From contig CM041292.1 in the NCBI GenBank assembly GCA_023052935.1, forward strand, positions 82,408,169 through 82,472,168: a stretch of 64,000 nt of DNA, read 5' to 3'. This document shows, piece by piece, positions 46,110 to 57,500 of this stretch. The stretch's first letter is position 1. Each line of letters opens with the position of its first letter. The position numbers were made by a program, and so were the translations under genes. The stretch is from Piezodorus guildinii (lineage: Eukaryota; Arthropoda; Insecta; Hemiptera; Pentatomidae). Below the pieces are notes generated by a model, which was not told where the DNA came from, ran no database searches, and worked only from the letters and a program-made list of their open reading frames with translations.

Positions 46110-49100
46110 ATATTACTCAAATTGTATCTATTACTTTTTTTTCATTATTAACCAAATGATGCAAGTCAACAAATTGACGCAGCCTAATGCAGCTTATTTA
46201 TAAGTATTCATTGGATCATGTTTCAGTCTTACTCAAAAAATTATTCTAAATTTAGATTCCCAGGTCCGAATTTTTTATTTCATCGTCATGTCGGTAAAAT
46301 ACACCTTCATTGTATAATTCAGATTCCAATAAATTAAGGAAAGACGACTTCAATTTTACAGTACAGAAAGTATTAAAATATTTAAATTATGCTTCAAATA
46401 CTCATGCTATGATCTGGACATTATTGTTATAAATGGGTAAAGATTTATAAATTTCAGGATTAATCCCTTATATTTTTTATTAATTAAAATCTCGTTACAT
46501 TGTAGTACGTTTCGGGCTCTTCCTGCTCAACCCCCTTCTAGAATTTATAAAGCTCTACAATGCTAATTCAGATTGATTCATATTCTCTGCTTTAGAATAA
46601 ATTTATTTTTATTCGATAATAATACGAGCTAAAATATTTGTAAATAGATTAATGAATTATTGATTTAATGCTAAAGTTTAGGTTAACGTTGTATCTCATT
46701 TTTTCAATCCGAATTTGGTATTCATCGGACCCCTTTCCTAACTTTCGAACAATAGGCCTAAAGAAGTTGTTTTTTCCTTATTATTGTTACGAATTGAAGG
46801 TCTTATTAAAGTCCATTATTAGAAATAAATGGACATAAAGAACAAAAATAGTAAATAATTCTGTCTAGAGTTCCATTTTAAAACTATTTTGTAAACGAAA
46901 TCAATATTTTCAATTATACATTGTGTTTTTATTTAATGTTTCATGTTGCTTTAAAATTATATTCAGAAAAACCCTGCAAATTATTACATAATTTCCAGCA
47001 GAACAGGGAGCCTTTTGGAAGAACTGGTGTTAATAATAGGGAATTGCCCATGATGGCCGAGAATACTATGTTAGACTCCCAGTGGATTATCCATTATCAC
47101 CTTGCATGGAAATTATTTGAATTATTCGGGTTAAGATTTCTGACTAACGTTATGTATTTATTTATATTTATATTTTTGTTTAGTGAAATTTGTATTTATT
47201 TTTTTTATCTTTTTACTTGAATATTGTCATTTATAAGCTTTGATGCTATTGGTCATTTAGCTGAGCATTTTCAATTTTTTTTTATGAATTTTACTGTAAA
47301 TTGTGCAAACTTACTATAACATATAACATAATGTTATTGATAAAAAAAAAAGTAAGGGAAATTCATATCATTTCAAATAAATATTACAACATTTCATTAG
47401 ATTGATTAAGTACGCTGTGTATGATAGCAACCCAATACAGTTGGGCAGCACTGATTTGTTTTGTTATACTTTTAATGAAATAAAGTATTTATCTATCTCA
47501 TAATAGTTATATTAAGGTATTTAAATGTATACAGATGGGTAGTCAATTAACATATATGTATAGTATTTAATAAATCAAAGAGCATAAGATAGACGAACCA
47601 TAAATTAATAATCAAAGAAAATCGTCAATCACTACTGCTGAGTTAAAACCGTTACATCTTTTTTAGTTCTTTACAGATTTCTTTGATTATTTTTTTAGTT
47701 TTGTAGAGAATTTAATTCTCTATCAATCAACAGTAACGAGGATTTCGCTTTGAATTTCAGAAGTCTGTTGAAGAACTTGAGAATGAAATAAAAATTTAAG
47801 AAAACAATTATTTAACAGTATTATACGTGGGTTTTTCCAGTTTTCTTTTTTAATTTATCCAGTTCAAATCTTTCGGTTTGATTTAATCTAGTGTATTTGA
47901 AAAAATAAAAACTTATCTATTTTGTTTTTAACTCTTATCTTTTTTTCTATTGATTGTGAACAGATTTACCACTTGATTTGTTATTACATTAGAAAATATT
48001 GTAGAAAAATAAAAATAAATAATTTAATAAAAACATCGAATAAACAAAAAAGAAATTTCCCAATATTTTGGGATTATTAAAGCGAGATGTATTAAATTAA
48101 AATATCTAAAGTACTACAAAAGAGTCCATTACACAACGAGTAATATTAATCTTAACTAACTATATGCTTAGTTATAACACAATTTCTAATATATACAGAA
48201 AACTAAATAACTATTTCATTTTCTCCTGCATTTAAAGTTAGTTAATTGTTAAATTGTAATATATTGAATCATGCTTCAATAATTAACTATAATTGATTCA
48301 TTATTTTGTCAGTTTAATTTATAATAACGAAGCACTACGTTAATGAGATGCCTAGTGTAAATAATATCCCGAGGTTATATTTGTTTCAGTAATGAACCCT
48401 CGATAAAGTAGCCAATTAAAATTAAGCCTGTCAGCTTTTTCTCTAAGCATCGCTCACTTCTTGAGAAATAAAGAGCCTTTCTATTTACATTATAGGCTTT
48501 TGTTCCAAGTCCCAAGTTCGCTTAGTTACTAGGTTTTAAACTGTTTCATAGGTGATTAATTTTAAAGATTCTCTGTTTCAAATAATTACCTTCAGATTCA
48601 CTAGAGATTCAATTCTTACTCATTAAAATTTAGACGGTCTCACGAAAATAAAAAAAAATTTCAGAAGAAATTTATTCAAGTGCTAAGAAGCATTGAATTT
48701 CTTAAAGGAAAGTAGTTATGCTTAAATTTTTCTCTTTAAAAGAAATACTTTAAAAAAAACATACTTTATACATAGTGTATAGTCGCCTGTAGAAGTTATA
48801 GTAGGTGGAAATAATCGGGAGAAGGGATCCGAAACGTCGGAAAAATTAAAATAATAAAGAAAGACTGACTCCAAATTATTTCCACCTATAAGACTTTTAT
48901 TTGTTGATAAAAAATAATGATCGAGATTATTGAAGAGACGGAGTGCTGAGGACCGGGATGTGACATCAAATCTATTTTTCTAATAGTAGTTGACAAAACT
49001 TGTATTTTAATCTAATAATTTTGTCCAAGAGTCTTTTCTGTGAAATACATACTAAATGTTATATCTGTTACAACAGCCCACTTTTCTCTAGTTAATAATT

Positions 49101-49833
49101 ACTTAACTATACTAAGGAGATTATAACGAACAAAAATGACGTGTTACTTTTGATCGTTCCAGTTCCGTTATTAGGTTTCCAAAAACAGTAAAGCCCTAAA
49201 TCTGTTTGTCTCAATTTCAATCGTGTTACATTTTTTATTTTTGTCTGAGAACATTTATTTTGAGGTGGGAGACAAGAAGGTTTTAACTTACTGATCAACT
49301 TCGAATATGCCAAACAAGTTTATTAAATCAGTGAAAATCAAGCAATTTGTAGCAGTACGTATTTTGTGGTAGTCTTTATCTATTTGCGATTAAGTATTTT
49401 GGAGGTAGAAAGTTTTGCCTTCTTCTCTCCCCGTGGATCTGACACTGATATAAATATGTATAAAAAATAATAAAAAAATTAAAAAGGCGAATTGGTGACA
49501 CTTTTGTGTTTTTGTATTCTCCTTGTGTCATTCAGAAATAACTATAGGTAGAAAATCATAACTTAAACGCTCCGCCATTTAGATGTCGGTAATAATTAAC
49601 TAAGCATCATTTCCTTATCAGTCGCATATCAAGACACTTTTCCCGTTGATAAGGATTACGTTTATCTTATCGTTAACATCGAACCCCTCTGGATTCTGAC
49701 TAACCAAATCTGGGGATCACTCTAAGAAATTCACGTGCAAAAGTTTAGGGTCCATTATGAGGTATGAAAATTTACCTATGATAAAATATGCGGTTTTTAA
49801 TGAATTGTCCGAAATGGTTCAATCTATCAAAAA
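46110..49833. other. long AT-rich stretch without recognised genes
   Basis: Nothing could be assigned. An open frame at 46921-47220 has a GC-richer middle (VNNRELPMMAENTMLDSQWI) of unknown origin. At 48800-48900 a 14-bp inverted pair (taggtggaaataat and attatttccaccta) flanks gatccgaaacgtcggaaaaa, a motif style seen near the ends of Penelope-like elements; this is weak. Confidence 0.4.
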
Positions 49834-50425
49834 TCTGGTGCGCGCAACAAACGATTTTCACTTACCTCAGTTATGTATATCAATTTAAGAATTTTTAAAC
49901 AAACTTAGATACGAAAATAAATTGCAAAAGAATTATTTACTTTGGATTTTAATGAAAACATATGTTTTATTAAATAATCTATTATATTATTATATATGTC
50001 AATCAGTTTGTTTTATTGGTTTTTCATCACTCTCTTTTAACTTTTACAATACTATCTATAAATCTTTAGCATTCCAACGGTGTATAATACATGTGTATTA
50101 CTGTTTTTAAGTTCAAGAAAAATTGCAAATTGCATGAAAAACTTGTTTTGCTCTATTATCCTAAAGTTGGTCATCATATTCGTCCTACTTGTATATTTAG
50201 CCGTCCTTTATCAATGTCATTAAGATGATATAGAAATGTTTCATAAAATGTACAAAATTTTAGAGTAAGAAATTTTGAAATATCCGGCATTTAAGCCCTG
50301 TCAGACTATTTCAATCAGAATGAAACCTACATTATATTGGAGGTCATCCAATTTTGCATCGATATAGCCAGTTTATATCAAATTATTCAGAGCCGTTTTT
50401 GAGAAAATCGTAAATAGGTAAGTAA
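49834..50425 (+). repeat. family H dispersed repeat, copy D, 3'-truncated
   Basis: Starts tctggtgcgcgcaacaaacg, matches the family through ggcatttaagccctgtcaga and ccgtttttgagaaaatcgta, and then diverges, lacking the terminal 400 bp or so. Confidence 0.75.
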
Positions 50426-50627
50426 ATAGGATATTAATAAATCCAGCGATGAACTTTTTGGGTTTGTTCCCCCCATGCTCAAGATTTACCTCACAATCTT
50501 CACTATCAGCAACGATAAAATATTTTGTTGAATAATTTAAATAAAAATATTGAAAAAAACAAAACAATATTTTTCAATCCTAGTTATGAATTAGCTTATT
50601 TCGAATTTAAGTTTTCTAAAATAAAAA

Positions 50628-50943
50628 CCATGTTTATATAGAGTTATAGCAAAATAATATTATTACATTTAAGCAAACGTGTATATATTTTATTAAAAAA
50701 TATTTATTTTTTTAGACTCTTGGGCATGTATTTACTTTTCATCCTTTTACTGACCTTCAAAAGCCTATAAATAAACATCATTCCAGCCATGTTTATATAG
50801 AGTTATAGCAAAATAATATTATTACATTTAAGCGTGTATATATTTTATTAAATAATATTTATTTTTTTAGACTCTTGGGCATGTATTTACTTTTCATCCT
50901 TTTACTGACCTTCAAAAGCCTAATAAATAAACATCACTTCCAG
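50628..50943 (+). repeat. tandem duplication of a 159-bp unit
   Basis: Unit 1 (50628-50786) and unit 2 (50787-50943) both start ccatgtttatatagagttat and end with aaacatca or aaacatcac then ttccag. They differ only by a few short indels (for example gcaaacgtg versus gcgtg). Confidence 0.95.
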
Positions 50944-51594
50944 AGTTTTCCCTCCCCGCCGAGGAAAGTTTGCTCTTAAAACATTCAAAAGCTTTCTTCT
51001 TTTTTTTTAGTGGCAGTTAAAAAGTGCATTAGATTGTCAGATAGTGGATCCCATTGGCCGGCTTCCAACGCCCCCCTGCCTGTCCCACGCCCTAGATCCG
51101 ACACAATGTAAAGCCCTCAGCCTAGAAGGGAAACATATTTGTTTTATAAAGGGTTCTTTCGGCCCATTGTGTCTCTACAATCCCCTTGCAAATCATTTCC
51201 GTCCTCGCCTCTATGACCTTCTTTCGCTGTTATGTCATTTTCCTCTCTACATGAAAAAGGACCGAATTATATGAGGTCGGATCAGAAAGTTTTTTAAAAA
51301 ACAATTACCACTCGAATAAACCATTTCGTCCTTGAGGATTTTTTTATTGTTTACTTCCTCACTATAGAAGGTAAGGAAGCATGATTATGGGATGAAAATC
51401 AAACATTTACATTCGAGTTTTACATTTTTGACAAGGTATATCTGTATTCAAGTTGATGTGATAGTCTTAGTATCTTTTATTCGCTAATAATAGATAGTTT
51501 CTTCTTAAAAAAAATTCAAGCCCATGATTTAAACTTTTCACATTGTAATAATCATGTAAATAATAATTTAGTTTGATTAAATTTTCGTCTATTA
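50944..51594. other. no gene assigned; GC-rich open segment
   Basis: The + frame 51044-51274 reads MDPIGRLPTPPCLSHALDPT and DLLSLLCHFPLY in a GC-richer patch. No family is recognised. It could be a retroelement or processed-transcript fragment. Confidence 0.35.
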
Positions 51595-51965
51595 TTTTAA
51601 ATAATAAACCTTTGAAATGAACCAAAAAAAAAAAAAAATTATCCTCTCTCCCTCAAAATGTGAGGGCTTACGTTTCAAGACACGTAGAGCTCGAATAGAG
51701 AAAAAAAATGACTAAAAATTTAGTCCTTATTACTCTGTCATATAAAATAAAATTTCTTACAAAAAAATAAAATAAAAAAATAATCATTAAAATTAGTTCA
51801 GAACTAGCAGAGATATAGCGTTTTGAAATTAGCAGTGGTGATATACCATTTTCCTCTGGATTATTTATTGCTTTTCATATTAGTTATTTGCCTATTAACA
51901 ACTTTATAAGCAGTTCTACTCTAATCTAGTTATTTGGAAATAATAAACCATTGTGTAATAATTTG
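51595..51965 (+). repeat. family G MITE-like element, copy 3
   Basis: Starts with ataataaacctttgaaatga, passes through gtgagggcttacgtttcaag and atagcgttttgaaattagca, and ends gaaataataaaccattgtgt. It parallels copies at 26000 (-) and 32515 (+). Confidence 0.6.
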
Positions 51966-52112
51966 AATCGCTTTTTAGCAATGAATTGTTGAATATATCG
52001 ATGGTCTCATATCAGATATATGTAATCTATTAAATGTCCTAATTTTTATTTTATATATTTTTTATATTTACTATGCATAGAGTTGTAAAACATTAAAGCA
52101 TTTAATCAAATA

Positions 52113-52389
52113 AGAAAAAAAAAACCCTGTACCACTACAACCATGAAGGGTCTTGGGCTCAGTACATATAGAGGTGATTAGCCTTAATCACGCTCAGCCG
52201 CCAGGTTTTCCCCAATTATTTTAGGTACCCACTTTATAGAGGCTGGGTCTGCCCTGGAGGGTCTCCATACCCTAGGGTCGCACTCAGACTGAATTATCAG
52301 AATAAATAATATTCTGCCACAGCCGGGATTCGAACCCAGGACCCGGAGCACAGCAGACTAGCGCTCTATCCACTAGACCACGCCGCTCC
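52113..52389 (-). mobile_element. SINE2, second full copy
   Basis: Minus strand: ggagcggcgtggtctagtgg, B-box gggttcgaatccc, then aggctgggtctgccc in reverse sense and an A-run at 52112-52121. It has a short deletion relative to the 14801 copy after ctctatatgtactgag. No clear target duplication. Confidence 0.85.
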
Positions 52390-54299
52390 AATTTCCTCTT
52401 GGAAGTCAATAATAAAAATAAATAAAGATTTTTATTGTATACAATACAGTCTTCAAAATTGAGTTAATGAAAAATTATACAAATATTACTATAGACCTGC
52501 AAATAGGTAACAGTTAAAAAAAAATATCGTTGCCGTTCGCGCACCTTAAAACTCTCATTTATTGTTAGCACCCTTTAATAATTATCGTGAAAATATGACG
52601 GGTAGAGAGAAAGAAACATGTAAGAAACTTTTATTTTTTCAAAGGAAAAGAACGAATGAGAAATGAAGTTAATTCTTTTAATAGAGAAAACACGAGATTC
52701 GAGAAAAATTATTCCTCATAGGTTTATCTATTCAGTACATTGATATATCTCATTCTTTCCTCTTACTCTTCAAATTATGGTAATAACAATTAGCTTGCTG
52801 ATAAAAATATTCAAAATCATCATTGAAGGTTCGATATTAGGAACCGTAGCTTTTTATTTTCCTTTGATTTTTATCTTGACGTTCCTGTGAATGATTTTGA
52901 AGCTTTAAATCGATTTAAAAAACTAATAAAGAATGAAGGATTTCAAATTAATAAAAACCTGATTAATTATTTATTATTTTAATTACTTGAGTCATTGTTT
53001 GTGTTTGTCGGGTTTTCGATTTTTTCCACCAACGCTTCAAAAGTCAGAGTTTTGAGGAAGAACCTCAAGTCACCAGTAGTGAGTCTGGTAAAACGATGAA
53101 AAAACTTATAACACGGACGAAACCAGAATACGACTATGAAGATAATGAGTCCTTATAGTCCTTAAGGAGGAATTTTATTATTTGTAGAGATAAATGGAAT
53201 TTTAGTTAAAATCTACACTAAAGATAATGTGTGGATGTTGTGTTACTTCCGTTTAATTGAATTTTCTTTAATTATCTTTTAAATTATATATATTAAAATA
53301 TTTTATACGTTCGTTTGTGATGTGCATTCATTTTTAAGCGCGTTTTAATGAAAAAACATTATATTATCTTTTTAATTTTGCTTTGATAACATTTTAGTTT
53401 ACTTTTGTTTCGTGTGTTGTGTTGAAAGCTGCTTCAAAGGATAATAACAATGTCAATGAGACAGGATGTAATCCAATATTAATACTTTTTTTTATCTGGA
53501 AAACCTTTTTTTTTTATTAGTTCTTTTTTCTACTGTTTAATTGTAACATTCGAAGTGTCTAGCGTTTTGTCAAAACGTTTACAGATCAGCGTGTACAGAT
53601 TGCATTTAGTGTTGGGACCACATATAGACCTAAATTGTAAAGTAAAAGACCAGGTTTCGCTCGAGGACTTGGGCTAATACCCTGCCTCATTCTAAATAAG
53701 GGATTGACGTGTTCGTGACTCAGAATGGGTCCTGTGGGGGTGGTTTCGAAATACAGAATCAACCCCAGGATCAATACCAGCTGTCATTTTGTCTGACGAG
53801 TCACCCTTCCTATCAAAAACTTTTGTAATCTACTACTATTCCCCACTATTTCTTAGCGAATATCAGGAATGATTAAATTATATAAGGTTTATTTATTTTT
53901 TTGCTCTTTTGCAAGACTTTATAAATGTAATCATTAATTCTTCAAAATTATTTTTGATATTCGGTCTATCATATTAATTTATTATAATGAAATTTAAGAC
54001 GTATATATATTTTTTTTTTACTGATGTTGATATTTGATGTTACTCCGAACCTAATAGATTTATTTAGTTATGTTTTTAATTAAGTGGCTTCATTATCCAA
54101 AAAAGTTATTTCGACACCTGCGAATCGTTGAAGGTAGTGATTGATAAATTATTTTCCAAGGAAGTAAAAACATCCATATTTATGTTTTAATTTTTTTTAT
54201 TTTGATACTTTTATTATTACGATAATTAGCTTTGAATATTTAATGAAATTGTCAACATCTTTTAACAGGCCTAATTACACATTACTTCTTATTGTGGTA
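52390..54299. other. no gene recognised
   Basis: AT-rich. A GC-richer part at 53580-53820 (minus frame with YFETTPTGPILSHEHVNPLF) is not recognised. Confidence 0.45.
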
Positions 54300-54600
54300 T
54301 TTTTTTTATATATATATTTATTCGAAATTTACAACTTTATTAGTAAATACATCAAGTAAATTAGCTGATAATATCTAGATAATATGGTTAAATTTAAATT
54401 GTACCTATGTAAAATTACTAGTGTTATAGTAATATTTTGTCTGGTATGACTTAACATAAATAAATAAGAGAAAAATAAAACCCACATTTTTGGCATCTGA
54501 CTCACAAAAATTAATTTTTGTTTCAACACTATTTCTTCATCTAAAATTACTCCCAACCTCGATGTTTTCCCAGAAACATCGTTCAAGCGGCCCTGACATC
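54300..54600 (-). repeat. LINE-A-like 3' tail with doubtful coding remnant
   Basis: At 54305-54372, minus strand, ctaatttacttgatgtattt and ataaagttgtaaatttcgaa match the LINE-A 3' end. Further right the minus frame shows RLGVILDEEIVLKQK, faintly like the YLG--LD-KL-W motif of reverse transcriptases. The coding part is uncertain. Confidence 0.45.
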
Positions 54601-55784
54601 ATTGCTTTCACTATTTGATATTTTTTTCTAGTGTTTATGATTTTTCGACGTTTTGACAATTGAATGTTAATTTAATGAAGCGCCATCAAATAAAAGTCAT
54701 AATTTCATTTGATTACGATAATATTGATTTTAATTTATTGTAACAGTGTCAATAATATATATTTTTTTAAAAGTTTTAATGTATAAGTAATAATTCTTTG
54801 ATTTAAATATACCTTATTCCTTAAACCCTTCTGCTAATTATGTAAGCGGAAACACAAATTGAACCGTTTCTTTGATTGGTTGGAAACAATAGGAGATTCG
54901 CATCATGGAACAGATTGCTCCAATTTTATTGTCTCAAAATAGGAAAATAGCTTTGCAATTATTGAAAATTACTTCTAATTTTTTTTTAGTTTAACAGCTA
55001 AAAAGTTTCACCAGTTTTTGGGGAAAGTTGTTGTATAACACTTTTATTATGAGAAAAATAATTTCTAAACCTCATTATTGATCGATTTTTTTTTGTTTTA
55101 AGAAACATTGGCTTTTTGGACCATACGCAAAAAACGACTGTGACCAAAAAGTACATGAAATGTTCAGGCCAAGCAAATCTGTAACATTATTATTTACGTC
55201 GTCCAAACTGATTTCATGTACCCTGAACATTTAAGTCATATACTATACAAGTAAAAATACAGTTTATATTAACGTATTAAATATGAGGAGAGCAAGATAT
55301 TTTAGAAAATAAGATAAATACATTACGCTTATGTTTGTATTCGATGCATGTATGCAAGTAAAGAACAAGACAGGACTATATGTTGAATAAATATTTAGCC
55401 GTTGAATTCACTAGCAAATCGAATAGAAAGTTTTTGAAACCTGAGGCACTGCTTGTGTGTACCTCTTGAATTTGATCCTTTAACCTTCCTCGGTACTACT
55501 TTCCAATGCTTGTTTAAGTGAAATTTAAGGTAAATATTTATCGGTAACCTATATTTTCAAGGTTTCTGTTCATAAACTGCCTGTTTTTAATTTGTTGATT
55601 TAACAGTTTATTGAATCCTTAACGTATTTACCTTTTTCTATTTTTTTTTTTTTTTTGTTTAACTTATTACTTGCATACTATAAACAGCATTTCACTTGTG
55701 TCCATGAGCTTAAGACATTAAAAATAAATACGATTCTGTTTTCTTTTTTTTTTAATAATTATTAATTTATTTTGGAAAGTATAG
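54601..55784. other. no gene seen
   Basis: AT-rich sequence without recognisable features. Confidence 0.6.
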
Positions 55785-55867
55785 AGAATAGAGCTTTGTT
55801 ACTCTACTAAACCATCAAATTCTTCCCTTATCCAATCCGTTTTTCCGGTTGAACAGATTCGCTATCT

Positions 55868-55880
55868 AGTACTCGTTGAC
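55868..55880 (+). repeat. LINE-B target-site duplication, left
   Basis: agtactcgttgac, identical to 60660-60672. The last base before the left repeat and the first base after the right one belong to the same interrupted LINE-A reading frame. Confidence 0.93.
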
Positions 55881-56189
55881 GTTCTGCGCATGCGCGTGAG
55901 TATAGCAGTCATATTTCAAGTCGGCTCTCGGATTTCTTGCTTTTACAGTTGGATTTCACTTCAGCACAGTCTTGAAAACATCATCAGACTTCAGGATAAC
56001 AACAACAGTTATTATTGGAGCAAACAGCGGTAAGTTGTGATATAATTTACAGTGTAAAGTGAATGCTGAGTCACCTCTTCATATCAGCTGATTGCCAATA
56101 GCCCGGCAAGGCTGGTCTTGCTTAACTTTTTTTAAGTTATTGTTTTTTTCCCACATCTGGTTATTATTTAACTACTTTCTATACATGAA

Positions 56190-57500
56190 ATGCGATATTA
56201 TCATCAAGTAATGTCCTCCAAAGCTTCAACTAAAAGATCTAGATCTAGTGGTTCAATCCCGTCACCTACAAAACAAAGACCCCGCCGTGATACTAATAAA
56301 AGATTAAATCTACAAGCAACCCCTTCCGGTACTAATTCAGAATCTGAACCACAACCTGGCACATCGTCACAAGGGATGACTGACGAATCGCCGTTTTTCA
56401 CCCCAAATCCTTTTCAGATTTTACATAATGAAAAAGAAAACATGGAATCTACTCCTATACCTAGTGAACCACGGCCTCCTCCAATATTTGTCAAAAATAT
56501 TAGAAATTTCCAGTTGTTGTGTGCGCAATTGAACAAAATCACCGAATCTACCAGCTACTACTGTATGAGTAGAATCAATGATACCAAAATATCTCCTACT
56601 ACTGCCGAGACATATAGAAAAATAGTGAAATACCTAACTGAAACCAAAGCAGATTTCCATACCTATCAGCTACGCCAAGAGAGAGCTTTAAGGGTTGTAA
56701 TCAGAAACTTACACCCTACGACACCAGTAGAAGCTATTAAAGAAGAACTAACGGAGATGGGCTATAAAGTGCGGCAAGTCACTAACGTCCTAAAGGATAA
56801 AATTCCTCTACCTCTCTTTTTTGTGGATTTGGAACCAGCTGAAGGAGTTGAAAAAATCTATGACCTCAATAGATTGTACTATTCCAGTGTAAGAGTTGAA
56901 AAACCTTACACAAAGAGAGAGATAATTCAGTGCCATAATTGTCAAGCATATGGTCATACTAAAAGTTATTGTCATCACATACCTCGATGCGTGAAATGCG
57001 GTGAACAGCACAAGTCTGTGGAGTGTACAAAACCAAAATCAACACCAGCTGTATGTGCTCATTGCCTGAAGGACCACCCGGCCAACTATAAAGGATGCCA
57101 AATCTATAAGGAGCTGAGGACCAGGTTTCAAAAACCTCAAGTACTGGATGAAACAGCAAGACAAGTAAGACACAGAAGAGAACCCTCAAAACTTATTGAT
57201 GCCAATGTATCATTTGCCCACCTACTTGGAGGTGGGAATCAAAGTACCGAAGACGTGGCCCTGCCGGAACTACAAAATGTACCTCAATCCATTCCACATA
57301 TACCTCTTTCTCAAAATGTAACCAATCCTAAGAATCCTAATCCACCACAAATCTCTCATATTCCTCCTCCTTCAAACGCCACAGACCTTACCAATTTGAT
57401 GACATCCTTTATTTCCGAAATTAAATCCCTTGTTATGCCCCTAATATCACTCCTTACGAATCTCGTAACAAATCTCATTCCTGCCTTAAAAAAACCATAA
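56190..57500 (+). CDS. LINE-B ORF1, gag-like nucleic acid chaperone
   Basis: Intact 436-codon frame. Residues 8-90 are Ser/Pro/Thr-rich and basic. About 165-245 hold the domain that precedes the zinc knuckles in Jockey ORF1 (RVVIRNLHPTTPVEAIKEEL, PLPLFFVDL). Three CCHC knuckles follow: C248-C251-H256-C261, C267-C270-H274-C279 and C289-C292-H296-C303 (the last containing HPANYKGC). A Pro/Asn-rich C-terminus ends with a hydrophobic Leu-rich stretch. ORF1 proteins bind the element's RNA and form the ribonucleoprotein. Met8 (56211, MSSKASTKRS) is an equally plausible start. The stop TAA is directly followed by the ORF2 ATG. Confidence 0.92.
   Translation: MRYYHQVMSSKASTKRSRSSGSIPSPTKQRPRRDTNKRLNLQATPSGTNSESEPQPGTSSQGMTDESPFFTPNPFQILHNEKENMESTPIPSEPRPPPIFVKNIRNFQLLCAQLNKITESTSYYCMSRINDTKISPTTAETYRKIVKYLTETKADFHTYQLRQERALRVVIRNLHPTTPVEAIKEELTEMGYKVRQVTNVLKDKIPLPLFFVDLEPAEGVEKIYDLNRLYYSSVRVEKPYTKREIIQCHNCQAYGHTKSYCHHIPRCVKCGEQHKSVECTKPKSTPAVCAHCLKDHPANYKGCQIYKELRTRFQKPQVLDETARQVRHRREPSKLIDANVSFAHLLGGGNQSTEDVALPELQNVPQSIPHIPLSQNVTNPKNPNPPQISHIPPPSNATDLTNLMTSFISEIKSLVMPLISLLTNLVTNLIPALKKP

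Noticed and set aside
48800..48900. Penelope-like element end (gatccgaaacgtcgg motif with inverted flanks)
   Set aside because: Only one short motif and a 14-bp inverted pair; no reverse transcriptase or GIY-YIG remnant nearby.
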